From Nocardia brasiliensis (GTDB taxonomy: Bacteria; Actinomycetota; Actinomycetes; Mycobacteriales; Mycobacteriaceae): 64,000 bases of DNA. Each line of letters opens with the position of its first letter. Position 1 is the stretch's first letter. The notes beneath the pieces were generated by a model. That model searched no databases. It saw only the letters and a list, made by a program, of their open reading frames with translations, and was not told the DNA's origin. Below, one piece after another: positions 47,431 through 55,705 of the stretch. The DNA is taken from the NCBI RefSeq assembly GCF_011801125.1, contig NZ_CP046171.1, positions 4,712,001-4,776,000 on the forward strand, written 5' to 3'. The position numbers and the translations under genes are program-made.

Positions 47431-48603
47431 CTATTCCGGCAAGCCGGGCGCGAGCGGGATGGTGGCCCGCACTCGCCATGCCCCGTCCGCGGCGCGGCCG
47501 GTCTCCAGCGTGCCGCCGAGCACCGCGATGCGCTCGCGCATGCCGACCAAACCCATTCCGCCGCCTTTGATCCGGACCGCGGGCTCGTCCAGGGGAACGC
47601 CGCCGGTGTCGGAGATCTCGATCGTCACGTCGGTGTCGCGGCGGCGCACGCGCACCCACGCCTTGGGGTGCGGGCCCGCGTGCCGCAGCGTGTTCGTCAG
47701 CGACTCCTGCACGATGCGATGCACGCCGAGGCTGACCTCGGGCGCGACATCGTCGAGTTCGCCGGTCATTTCGAGTTCCACGGCGAGCCCGGCGCCACGC
47801 ATCATGTCCACCACCCGCGCGAGCCCGGCGGTGCCGTGCTGAGGCAGCTGGTCGGGGGCGTGTTCGGTGCGCAGCAGCGCGACGGTTCTGCGCAGTTCGC
47901 GCAGTGCCTCGCGCCCGGTGCCCGCGATGGTGGTGAGCGCCTGCTCGGCGGCGTCGGGGTCGCGGCGCAGCGCGTACTTCGCCCCGTCGGCCTGCACGAT
48001 GATCACGCTCACCGCGTGCGCGACCACATCGTGCAGTTCGCGGGCAATACGGGTGCGTTCGGCCGAGACCGCGTCGTGTGCCCGGCGCTCCTTGTCGTAG
48101 TCGGCGACCGCGAGCCGCGCCGCCACCTCGGTGTCATAGGCGTGCCGCGCGCCGATGAACTCCGCGAGCGTCCAGCACAGCGCGAAGAACATGACGGTGA
48201 AGATGGCCTCGCCACCCGCTGGCTTGTCGATGGCCAGATTCGACAGCGCCGAGTCGAGCACCACGCCGAGCCCGAACCACAGGCCCTCTCGCCTGCCCAC
48301 ATAGGCGACCAGCGTGTACAGCATGAGCCCGAGGCTGAACAGCGTGATGTGATCGGCGTCGTCCCCGACCACGTAGCCGACCGCGGTCGCGACCAGCGAC
48401 GAGACCAGCGTGGCCGCCGCCATCGCGCGCGGATACACCCGGCGCAACACGATCGGCAGCGGGAGGAACACCCCGACCGCGAGGAACGCGGCCTTGTGCG
48501 ACGCGCTCCCGACGCTGAGCACCTCGAGCAGCAGAAGGAACGCCGCCAAGATCGAATCCGAGACGATGGGCTTCCCGCGAAGCCACAGACTGAACCGGCG
48601 CAC
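47431..48603 (-). CDS. HisKA_3-type sensor histidine kinase
   Basis: A 390-residue protein with about six closely spaced N-terminal membrane helices (residues ~15-155) and no sizeable extracytoplasmic domain. The phospho-acceptor is His191 in RIARELHDVVAH, typical of the HisKA_3 dimerisation domain. The ATPase domain has RIVQESLTNTLRHAG (N box), EISDTGG (G1) and GGGMGLVGMRERI (G2). It phosphorylates the NarL-type regulator encoded next. Intramembrane-sensing architecture suggests it detects envelope stress or a hydrophobic ligand. Divergent from the TauE-like gene 110 bp away. Confidence 0.93.
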   Translation of the reverse strand: MRRFSLWLRGKPIVSDSILAAFLLLLEVLSVGSASHKAAFLAVGVFLPLPIVLRRVYPRAMAAATLVSSLVATAVGYVVGDDADHITLFSLGLMLYTLVAYVGRREGLWFGLGVVLDSALSNLAIDKPAGGEAIFTVMFFALCWTLAEFIGARHAYDTEVAARLAVADYDKERRAHDAVSAERTRIARELHDVVAHAVSVIIVQADGAKYALRRDPDAAEQALTTIAGTGREALRELRRTVALLRTEHAPDQLPQHGTAGLARVVDMMRGAGLAVELEMTGELDDVAPEVSLGVHRIVQESLTNTLRHAGPHPKAWVRVRRRDTDVTIEISDTGGVPLDEPAVRIKGGGMGLVGMRERIAVLGGTLETGRAADGAWRVRATIPLAPGLPE

Positions 48604-48713
48604 CAGTCCACCCTAGGTCGGCACGGGCTCGACACCCGGCAGCCGCACCCGCGACGGGGAGCCGAACTGGACTGCTGACTGGCCCGCATTCGCCTGCCTG
48701 GTTGGCTTAGCCC

Positions 48714-49481
48714 GTGCAGATCGGTGATTGGGCGGTGTTGATCACCGCGGCGACGGCCGCGGGTTGGGTGGACGCGGTGGTCGGCGGCGGCGGGCTGATC
48801 ATCCTGCCGACGTTGTTTCTCGTCGCGCCGAACATCGCGCCGCAGACCGCGCTCGGCACGAACAAGCTCGCCGCCGTCGCGGGTACCGGTGCGTCGGTGC
48901 TGACCTTCGCCAGGAAGGTGCCGATGCAGTGGCGGGTGCTGATTCCAGCGGCGGGTATCGCGGCGGTGACCGCGGGCGTCGGAGCCGCCGCGGTGTCGTT
49001 GATCGACCGCGACCTGTTCATTCCGATCGTGATGGTGGTGCTCGTCGGCGTCGCGCTGTTCGTCACGCTGCGCCCCTCGATCGGCGTCACGCTCGCCACG
49101 CACGCGCCGACCCGGCGCAAAGTGATCCTCACGGTCGCGCTCGCCGCCGGCCTCGTGGGGTTCTACGACGGACTGCTCGGCCCCGGCACCGGGACCTTCC
49201 TCATCATCACGTTCGCGACACTGCTCGGCACCGAGTTCGTGCGGGCGGCCGCGATGGCGAAGGTGATCAACTGCGGCTCCAACGTGGGCGCGCTGATCTT
49301 CTTCGGCCTCACCGGCCACATCATGTTCCTGCTCGGCGCCGCCATGGCGGTCGGCAACGTGGCGGGCGCGATCCTCGGCTCCCACATGGCATTGCGCAAC
49401 GGCGCCAAGTTCGTTCGCGTTGTACTGCTCGTCGTGGTCGTCGCGATGGTGATCCGCCTGGGCTGGCAGCAGTTCGGCTGA
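48714..49481 (+). CDS. TauE/SafE (TSUP) family membrane transporter
   Basis: A 255-residue protein from GTG 48714 with about eight membrane segments. The family repeat is seen twice: AGWVDAVVGGGGLIILPTLF in the first half and GFYDGLLGPGTGTFLIITF in the second, the GGGG and GPGTG glycine motifs being characteristic of TSUP proteins, with TALGTNKLAAVAGTG between. These proteins export or import sulfite, sulfoacetate, thiosulfate or related organosulfur anions. Substrate not defined by context. Its stop is one base from the stop of the convergent TetR gene. Confidence 0.9.
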   Translation: MQIGDWAVLITAATAAGWVDAVVGGGGLIILPTLFLVAPNIAPQTALGTNKLAAVAGTGASVLTFARKVPMQWRVLIPAAGIAAVTAGVGAAAVSLIDRDLFIPIVMVVLVGVALFVTLRPSIGVTLATHAPTRRKVILTVALAAGLVGFYDGLLGPGTGTFLIITFATLLGTEFVRAAAMAKVINCGSNVGALIFFGLTGHIMFLLGAAMAVGNVAGAILGSHMALRNGAKFVRVVLLVVVVAMVIRLGWQQFG

Positions 49482-49482
49482 C

Positions 49483-50145
49483 TCAGCCGATGGGCTCGAC
49501 CTGGGAGGCGAGCCAGGGCTTCAGTACCCGCGAGGTGGTCTCGTGGATCTGCCGGTGCAGCCGCTCGCCGTCGTCGGCGCCGTTGATCGGCTGCTGGAAC
49601 AGCACGGTGAGCGCGCCGGACACCGCGCCGACGACCGCGCCGACCAGCGCTGCGGCGCCGACCTCGTCGAGTTCGGCGGGGAACGCGGCATGCAACTGCC
49701 GGGCGATCTCGCGCTGGGCCACCAGCTGCGCGTGCGCGGCCCGCCCGCTCACCGACGGCACCGTGCGCGACACCTGCGCGCGCAGCGCCGCGATCCGGGC
49801 GCTCAGATCGTCGACGAGATGTTCGCCGGGATTGTCACCGGCCGCGCGTAACGCGCGCAGTAACACCTCGACCGGACGCTCCCCCGGCCTGCGGCTGCCG
49901 ATCGCGGCCACCGCGGCCCGCACCCGTTCGTCGGTCTCCGGGAAGAGCAGTTCTTCCTTGCTCGCGAAGTAGTTGAAGAAGGTGCGCGTGCCCACCTCGG
50001 CCGCCGCCGCGATGTCGGCCACCGTCGTCTCGTCGTAGCCTCTGGACTCGAAAAGCTCTACGGCTGCCTCGAGCAGAGCGCGGCGGGTACGTTCACGTTT
50101 GCGGTCACGGAGGGCGGATGGCGGCACGCGGGCACAGTACGGCAT
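49483..50145 (-). CDS. TetR-family transcriptional regulator
   Basis: ATG 50145 gives 220 residues. The frame stays open through the repeat array upstream, but that part is low-complexity. The HTH is RRALLEAAVELFESRGYDET, then TVADIAAAAEVGTRTFFNYFASKEELLF, the textbook TetR pattern. The C-terminal ligand domain is helical, with no identified ligand. It is convergent with the TSUP transporter. TetR regulators usually control an adjacent divergent gene; here that side is the 755-bp repeat region and tldD, so a tldD link is possible but not supported by a visible operator. Confidence 0.9.
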   Translation of the reverse strand: MPYCARVPPSALRDRKRERTRRALLEAAVELFESRGYDETTVADIAAAAEVGTRTFFNYFASKEELLFPETDERVRAAVAAIGSRRPGERPVEVLLRALRAAGDNPGEHLVDDLSARIAALRAQVSRTVPSVSGRAAHAQLVAQREIARQLHAAFPAELDEVGAAALVGAVVGAVSGALTVLFQQPINGADDGERLHRQIHETTSRVLKPWLASQVEPIG

Positions 50146-50900
50146 TTCCCGAGACAGGCGTGGTAGGTGCGAGTTTCGCGCGTGCCGTTCCGACCGTCCG
50201 GCCTTTGACATTGCGCCCCTGCACCTTTGACCCGCCCTCGGGCCCGCGCGAATCGGTGTCCCGGCGAGGCGACCCGGCCGAGGCCGCCAGCGAGGTTCGC
50301 CTGCGCACCGGTGGGGCAGCGACCCGCGCTCGGAGCCCGGAGCCCGGCATCGGCGAGGCAGGCAGCCAGGCAGGTAGGCAGCGGCCCGACAGGACACAGT
50401 GCGGGTCAACGCCAAGGCGCAGCGTCTGACGCCGCTCGTATCCAGCGATGGTGCGGTGCGGCGTGTCCGGCGCGCGGTCGGGTCGCTCGGCCCTACTCTA
50501 TGGCGGGTTCGTTCGTATCCTGTGGGGGTTCGCCGAGAAGCATTGGTGCGGTCCCGCGCGCGACCACCGGAGTGGACCCGCGCGCGACCACCGGAGTGGA
50601 CCCGCGCGCGACCACCGGAGTGGACCCGCACGCGACCACCGGAGTGGACCCGCACGCAACCGCCGAAGTGGACCCGCACGCGACCACCGAAGTGGACCCG
50701 CACGCAACCGCCGAAGTGGACCCGCACGCGACCACCGGCGCGGGCCGCCCTGCCGGGCCGGGGCCGGCCGGTCTTGGTGCGGTGCTGAATATTTCAGCCG
50801 GTGCCGGTCTGCGCGCCGTGCACGTCCGCAGTCGATGCATGTTGGCGTGGCGTGCCGGGTCGCGAACGCGCGGACGGGTGCGGGCGACTAGGTTGGTCTG
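50146..50900 (+). other. Gene-free region with minisatellite between tetR and tldD
   Basis: No convincing gene is present in these 755 bp. All six frames are largely open because of composition and the 24-bp repeat, giving octapeptide-repeat translations. One plus-strand frame (50227-50904) stays open to a TGA that overlaps the tldD GTG, but its product is low-complexity and lacks a good start. Promoters for both flanking genes must lie here; I cannot point to them. Confidence 0.6.
50562..50738 (+). repeat. 24-bp tandem repeat, seven copies plus a partial
   Basis: Seven full adjacent copies of a 24-bp unit (consensus GACCACCGGAGTGGACCCGC plus four bases, ACGC or GCGC), starting at 50562, 50586, 50610, 50634, 50658, 50682 and 50706, then a truncated eighth. 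Units 5 and 7 share the variant AACCGCCGAAGTGG, so variants alternate with the parent type. The unit length is a multiple of three, which keeps all six frames open. Typical of a VNTR locus. Confidence 0.92.
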
Positions 50901-52430
50901 GTGAGCATCGCGACTTCCAAGGATGTGGACGCAGAGTTCCTCGCCCTGCCGCTGGCCGCACTCGCCGACGCCGCGTTGAGCGCGGCGCGCGCGGCCGGCG
51001 CCCAGCACGCCGACCTGCGCGTGCACCGGTTGGTGACGCAGACGATCCGGCTGCGGGACGGGCGCGTCGAGGCGGTCACCGACGACATCGAACTCGGCTT
51101 CGCGGTCCGCGTGATCGTCGACGGCACGTGGGGTTTCGCCTCGCACGCCGCGCTGAGCACCGCGACCGCCGCCGAGGTCGCACGCACCGCGGTGACCGTC
51201 GCCACGACGTTGCGCGCGTTGAACCGCGAGCGGGTCGAACTCGCCGACGAGCCGATCTACTCCGACGTGCGCTGGGTCTCGGCCTACGACGTGGACCCGT
51301 TCACCGTGCCGACCACCGACAAGGTCGCGCTGCTGCAGGACTATTCGGAGCGACTGTCCGGCGCCGACGGCGTCGACCACGTCACCGCGTACGTATTGCA
51401 GGTGAAGGAGCAGACCTTCTACGCCGACACCGCGGGCTCCACGATCACCCAGCAGCGGGTCCGGCTGCATCCGCAGTTCGAGGCGACCACGGTCGATTCG
51501 GCGGCGGGCGTCTTCGAGACCATGCGCACGCTGGCGCCGCCGGTCGGCCGCGGCTGGGAGTACGTCACCGGCGCCGACGGCGCCTGGGACTGGTCGGGCG
51601 AACTGGCCGAGATCCCGTCCTGGCTGGCCGAGAAGGTGAAGGCGCCGACCGTCACGCCCGGCCCGACCGATCTGGTGATCGACCCGACCAACCTGTGGCT
51701 CACCATTCACGAGTCCATCGGCCACGCCACCGAGTACGACCGCGCGATCGGCTACGAATCCGCCTACGCGGGCACCTCGTTCGCCACCCCCGACAAGCTC
51801 GGCACCCTGAAATACGGCACCCCGATCATGCACGTCACCGGTGACCGCACCGAGGAGCACGGCCTGGCCAGCGTCGGCTACGACGACGAGGGCGTGGCCG
51901 GGCAGCGCTGGGATCTGGTCCGCGACGGCGTGCTCGTCGGCTACCAACTCGACCGCGTGTTCGCGCCGCGGCTCGGCCTGACCCGCTCCAACGGCTGCTC
52001 CTACGCGGACTCCGCGCACCATGTGCCGATCCAGCGGATGGCCAATGTCTCGTTGCAGCCGGACCCAGAGCGCGACACCAGCACCGAGGAGCTGATCTCG
52101 CGGGTGCGCGACGGCATCTACATCGTCGGCGACAAGTCGTGGTCGATCGACATGCAGCGCTACAACTTCCAGTTCACCGGTCAGCGGTTCTTCCGCATTC
52201 GCGACGGCAAGCTCGACGGCCAGCTCCGCGATGTCGCCTACCAGGCCACCACCACCGACTTCTGGGGTGCGATGGAGGCGGTCGGCGGACCGTCCACCTG
52301 GCGGCTCGGCGGCGCGTTCAACTGCGGCAAGGCCCAGCCCGGCCAGGTCGCCGCGGTGAGCCACGGCTGCCCGTCGGTCCTGGTGCGCGGCATCAACATT
52401 CTCAACACCCGGACGGAGGCGGGCCAGTGA
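50901..52430 (+). CDS. tldD: TldD metalloprotease subunit
   Basis: A 509-residue protein from GTG 50901. The N-terminal half is the regulatory-type beta domain shared with TldE (ADLRVHRLVTQTIRLRDGRV, FAVRVIVDGTWGFAS). The active-site helix is LTIHESIGHATEYD, the HExxxH-type zinc motif of TldD, and the distal metal-ligand Cys region is VSHGCPSVLVRG. TldD/TldE form a heterodimeric protease that unfolds and degrades peptides; in enterobacteria it matures microcin B17 and degrades CcdA. The downstream tldE begins within the tldD stop (GTGA, 52427-52430), so both subunits are made together. Confidence 0.95.
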   Translation: MSIATSKDVDAEFLALPLAALADAALSAARAAGAQHADLRVHRLVTQTIRLRDGRVEAVTDDIELGFAVRVIVDGTWGFASHAALSTATAAEVARTAVTVATTLRALNRERVELADEPIYSDVRWVSAYDVDPFTVPTTDKVALLQDYSERLSGADGVDHVTAYVLQVKEQTFYADTAGSTITQQRVRLHPQFEATTVDSAAGVFETMRTLAPPVGRGWEYVTGADGAWDWSGELAEIPSWLAEKVKAPTVTPGPTDLVIDPTNLWLTIHESIGHATEYDRAIGYESAYAGTSFATPDKLGTLKYGTPIMHVTGDRTEEHGLASVGYDDEGVAGQRWDLVRDGVLVGYQLDRVFAPRLGLTRSNGCSYADSAHHVPIQRMANVSLQPDPERDTSTEELISRVRDGIYIVGDKSWSIDMQRYNFQFTGQRFFRIRDGKLDGQLRDVAYQATTTDFWGAMEAVGGPSTWRLGGAFNCGKAQPGQVAAVSHGCPSVLVRGINILNTRTEAGQ

Positions 52431-53818
52431 GCCAGCAGACCGTGATCGCCGCGGGCGAGGTCGTCGAGCGCGCGCTCGCACTGTCCCGCGCCGACGAGGC
52501 GATGGTGATCGTCACCGACGCGCACGACGCGTCGCTGCGCTGGGCAGGCAATTCGATGACCACGAACGGGTCATCGATCTCCAGGAGCTGGGCGGTGATC
52601 TCGATCTTCCGCGACGGTCCCCGGTCCGCGCGGGTCGGCACCATCGGCTCGACCAGCGTCGACCCGGCCGAGCTCGAGTCCGTGGTGCGCCGCAGCGAGG
52701 AGGCGGCCCGCGCCGCCGCGCCCGCCGAAGACGCGATGCCGCTGCTGGATTCGGGCAAGCCGGCCGACGACTGGGCCGATCCGGCCGGGAGCACCGGCAT
52801 CGAGGTGTTCACCGACCTGGCCCGCGACCTGTCCGTCGGCTTCGACGGCGCGGACCGGCTGTACGGCTTCGCGCACCACACCGTGCACACCACCTGGCTC
52901 GGCACCTCGACCGGGCTGCGGCGCCGGTTCACCCAGCCGACCGGTTCGGTGGAGATCAACGGAAAGCGCGGCACCGGTACCGATCTCGCCAGCGCCTGGG
53001 TCGGGGTCGGCACCGCGGACTTCACCGATGTCGACGTCCCCGGCCTGCTCGGCGAGTTGTCCCGCCGCCTCGGCTGGGCGGGACGCAAGGTCGAATTGCC
53101 CGCGGGCCGTTACGAAACCCTGATGCCACCCGCCACCGTCGCCGACATGATGATCTACCTGCACTGGGAGATGGAGGGCCGCGGCGCGCACGAGGGGCAC
53201 ACCGCGTTCTCCCGCGCGGGCGGCACCCGAATCGGCGAGCGGCTCACCGACATTCCGCTGACGCTCTACTCCGACCCGAGGGCGGCGGGGCTCGAATATC
53301 GTCCGTTCGTCGCGACTTCCGCGTCGTCGCAGGCGATGTCGGTGTTCGACAACGGACTGAGCGCCGAGCGGGTGGATTGGATCCGCGATGGCGTCATCGA
53401 ATCGCTGATCTATCCGCGCGCCACCGCGGCCGAATTCGACGCCACCGCCACGGTTCCCGCGGGCAACCTGCTGCTCACCGGCGGTTCCGCGGCGACGCTG
53501 GACGAGATGATCGCGCGCACCGAACGCGGCCTGCTGCTCACCACGCTGTGGTACATCCGCGAGGTCGATCCGGCGAGTCTGCTACTCACCGGGCTCACCA
53601 GGGACGGTGTCTATCTCGTCGAGAACGGCGAGGTCACGGCCGCGGTCAACAACTTCCGGTTCAACGAGAGCCCGCTGGATCTGCTGCGCCGGGCCACCGA
53701 GGCGGGCGCCACTGAGATCACCCTGCCCAGGGAGTGGAAGGACTGGTTCACCCGAACGGCCATGCCGCCGTTGCGTATTCCCGACTTCCACATGTCCTCG
53801 GTAAGTCAGGCAACCTGA
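52427..53818 (+). CDS. tldE: TldE/PmbA protease partner subunit
   Basis: A 463-residue protein from GTG 52427, overlapping the tldD stop by GTGA. It has the TldE/PmbA layout: a beta domain with LRWAGNSMTTNGSSISRSWA in the first 60 residues, TSTGLRRRFTQPTGSVEIN, and a C-terminal domain with EYRPFVATSASSQAMSVFDNG. It lacks the HExxxH helix of TldD, as expected for the non-catalytic partner. Together they form the cytoplasmic TldD/E protease. A 27-bp perfect terminator hairpin follows, before the convergent flavin-oxidase-fold gene. Confidence 0.94.
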   Translation: MSQQTVIAAGEVVERALALSRADEAMVIVTDAHDASLRWAGNSMTTNGSSISRSWAVISIFRDGPRSARVGTIGSTSVDPAELESVVRRSEEAARAAAPAEDAMPLLDSGKPADDWADPAGSTGIEVFTDLARDLSVGFDGADRLYGFAHHTVHTTWLGTSTGLRRRFTQPTGSVEINGKRGTGTDLASAWVGVGTADFTDVDVPGLLGELSRRLGWAGRKVELPAGRYETLMPPATVADMMIYLHWEMEGRGAHEGHTAFSRAGGTRIGERLTDIPLTLYSDPRAAGLEYRPFVATSASSQAMSVFDNGLSAERVDWIRDGVIESLIYPRATAAEFDATATVPAGNLLLTGGSAATLDEMIARTERGLLLTTLWYIREVDPASLLLTGLTRDGVYLVENGEVTAAVNNFRFNESPLDLLRRATEAGATEITLPREWKDWFTRTAMPPLRIPDFHMSSVSQAT

Positions 53819-53831
53819 CCGACCCGCTGTG

Positions 53832-53858
53832 CACGGCCGGGGCTGTCCCCCGGCCGTG
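53832..53858. terminator. Perfect 11-bp hairpin after tldE
   Basis: CACGGCCGGGG (53832-53842) pairs perfectly with CCCCGGCCGTG (53848-53858) across five bases, between two convergent genes. Confidence 0.85.
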
Positions 53859-53872
53859 GGCGCGGGACGCGT

Positions 53873-54253
53873 TCAGGGAAACGTGATCTCGATGCCGATG
53901 GTGCCCTTCTTGCCGCGGCGCAGGTTGCTGCCGAGGATGGTGATCGGGCCCATCAGCCAGTACTTGCGCATCAGGAGTTTGCGCACGCGCTCGGTGCCCT
54001 CCTGGTCGAGGACGCGCCCGGTGCCCTCGACGATCTCGCCCCGCGGCTTGCCCGCCACGCTGCACGGCTGCACGGTGACCGCCGGATTGCGCCGGAGCCG
54101 CTTCACCTTCCAGCTGTCGGTCACCGTCCACACGTAGAGTTTGTCCCCGTCCGCGACCGCCCACACCGCGGTGCCGACGGGCGTGCCGTCCTTGCGGAAC
54201 GTGGTCAGCAGGACGTAATCGGCCTTGCCGACGGCCCCCAGCGTGTTCGTCAT
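53873..54253 (-). CDS. PPOX-class (split-barrel) oxidoreductase, copy 1
   Basis: A 126-residue protein of the pyridoxamine-phosphate-oxidase-like split barrel. YVLLTTFRKDGTPVGTAVWAV is the typical N-terminal strand pair, WTVTDSWKVKRLRRNPAVTV the cofactor-binding region and GEIVEGTGRVLDQEGTERVR the dimer interface. Many actinobacterial members of this size bind F420 rather than FMN. It is a paralogue of equal length to the gene at 56875. It ends near the tldE terminator and starts 26 bp from the end of the PadR gene, on the same strand, so co-transcription with padR is possible. Confidence 0.87.
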   Translation of the reverse strand: MTNTLGAVGKADYVLLTTFRKDGTPVGTAVWAVADGDKLYVWTVTDSWKVKRLRRNPAVTVQPCSVAGKPRGEIVEGTGRVLDQEGTERVRKLLMRKYWLMGPITILGSNLRRGKKGTIGIEITFP

Positions 54254-54278
54254 GAAGGGCAGCGTAATCCGATCCGGC

Positions 54279-54827
54279 TCAATCGGGCATTCGGTACTCG
54301 CCCGCCTCGATCCTGGCCACCAGCCCGTCGGTCCACCGCGCGAGGTTCCCGAAGACGCCGCTCCACAGTTCCAGCAGGTCGGTCGAGTGCGGCGGTTCGT
54401 GGCGGGTGGGAAAGTCCGGGATCATCGCGAGCAGGCCGGTGCGCACCTCCTCGCTGCGGCGGCGCTGTTCCCGCAGCTTCGCCAGGACGTGCTCCCGTGG
54501 CAGCGCGTCCATGAACGCGATGCCCGCGCCGAGTTCCTCCATGTCGACGCTGACCAGCGCCTCGTCCATCAGCTTGCGGAACTCCGCCTCGCCCGCGTCG
54601 GTCAGCTGGAACAGCGTGCGGCCCGGCCCTTCGCTGCTGTCCTCGGTGCCGTACGCGCTCAGCTTTCCCTCCTGGGTCAGCTGCTTCAGCGCGTGATAGA
54701 TCGAGCCCGGCTTCACATTCGTCCAGGTCTCAGCGCGCCAGGACAGCAGTTCACGGCGCACGGCATAGCCGTACGTCGGCTGACGCAGCCGCATCACCCC
54801 CAGCACCAACAGCCGCACGGCCGACAT
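54279..54827 (-). CDS. PadR-family transcriptional regulator
   Basis: A 182-residue protein. The N-terminal winged helix has LLVLGVMRLRQPTYGYAVRR and VKPGSIYHALKQLTQEGKLSAY, the classical PadR signature, and the C-terminal Vir-like helical domain (residues ~95-175) mediates dimerisation. It is divergent from a VOC protein gene. The 110 bp between them hold two copies of an AGTCAA-N2-TTGA(C/T)T dyad, which fits PadR operators in size and position, so the regulator very probably represses itself and the VOC gene until a ligand is bound. Confidence 0.93.
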   Translation of the reverse strand: MSAVRLLVLGVMRLRQPTYGYAVRRELLSWRAETWTNVKPGSIYHALKQLTQEGKLSAYGTEDSSEGPGRTLFQLTDAGEAEFRKLMDEALVSVDMEELGAGIAFMDALPREHVLAKLREQRRRSEEVRTGLLAMIPDFPTRHEPPHSTDLLELWSGVFGNLARWTDGLVARIEAGEYRMPD

Positions 54828-54862
54828 CAGCGCACCTCCTTCAGATCGGAATTTCCCATAGT

Positions 54863-54919
54863 AGTCAAGTTTGACTTCCCTCGCGAAGCGGCCCTAACCT
54901 GGGCTAGTCAAAATTGATT
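54863..54919. promoter_or_regulatory. Two matching PadR operator candidates
   Basis: AGTCAA-GT-TTGACT (54863-54876, perfect inverted repeat) and AGTCAA-AA-TTGATT (54906-54919, one mismatch) share half-site and spacer length and are 43 bp apart, four helical turns. They lie between the divergent padR and VOC genes; the second ends 18 bp before the VOC start. Confidence 0.7.
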
Positions 54920-54937
54920 ACCAAGCTTGGAGGCTTT

Positions 54938-55657
54938 ATGGGCGACACGGCCGTGCCGGTGCTGTGGGGCGGTAACTCCGCCGAAACGCTCGAGTTCTAT
55001 CGCGCACTCGGCTACCAGGTGACCTGGGAGCAACACAGCCCGTACGTGTACCTCTCGGTGCAGCGCAACGGCTACGAGCTGCACTTCTATCGAGACAAGA
55101 AGGACAAGCGGGAGGTAGGCGAGTCCCAGATGGGCTGCCTGGTCATGGTCGACGAGGTGGCCGAGCTGCACGCCGCGTTCAGCAAAGCTCTGCGCGCGCA
55201 CTACGGCCGGATTCCCGCGCGCGGCGTGCCCCGGATCAGCCGATTCCGTCCGGGGCAGACCAGATTCACCGTGCTCGACCCCGGCGGCAACAGCGTCACC
55301 TATATCCAGCGCGGCGAGCCCGAATTCGAGTACGGCGGCTCACGCGAACTCCAAGGGCTGCAACGAGTTCTGGACAACGCCCGCATCCTGCGCTTCTCCA
55401 AGGAGGACGACGAGGCCGCACGCAAGACGCTGGAGGCGGGGCTGCGCCGGTTCGACGCGACGGCATCGACGCTCGACAAGGCCCGCGCGCTGGCCGAACT
55501 CACCGAATTGGCGGTGGCCATGGGAGATCCGGCGCGCGCCGACGAGCTCCGCGCGCGGATCACCGCACTCGACCTCGCGGCCGAGGAACGCGCGGAGATC
55601 GCGGCGCAGCTGAAGATCGCCGATGAGCTCGCGGAGTGGCTGGACCAGGCGGACTAG
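54938..55657 (+). CDS. VOC-fold protein with extra helical C-terminal domain
   Basis: The ATG at 54938 has TTGGAGG just upstream and gives 239 residues. Residues ~1-125 form a VOC/bleomycin-resistance-like domain (PVLWGGNSAETLEFYRALGY, VYLSVQRNGYELHFYRDKK, FTVLDPGGNSVTYIQRGEPE). The remaining ~110 residues are helical and charged (EDDEAARKTLEAGLRRFDAT, KARALAELTELAVAMGD), resembling a pair of TPR-like hairpins. Controlled by the divergent PadR regulator. Such pairs often protect against or sequester a small toxic molecule. The added helical domain is not usual for resistance-type VOC proteins. Substrate unknown. Confidence 0.82.
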   Translation: MGDTAVPVLWGGNSAETLEFYRALGYQVTWEQHSPYVYLSVQRNGYELHFYRDKKDKREVGESQMGCLVMVDEVAELHAAFSKALRAHYGRIPARGVPRISRFRPGQTRFTVLDPGGNSVTYIQRGEPEFEYGGSRELQGLQRVLDNARILRFSKEDDEAARKTLEAGLRRFDATASTLDKARALAELTELAVAMGDPARADELRARITALDLAAEERAEIAAQLKIADELAEWLDQAD

Positions 55658-55667
55658 GTCTCGACGG

Positions 55668-55696
55668 GGCGAGCGGTCCTGTGCCACTCGCCTTTT
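55668..55696. terminator. Hairpin with T-tract between VOC and map genes
   Basis: GGCGAG (55668-55673) pairs with CTCGCC (55687-55692) and is followed by TTTT. It closes the VOC transcript and may also serve the convergent map gene. Confidence 0.65.
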
Positions 55697-55705
55697 CGCG
55701 CGAAC

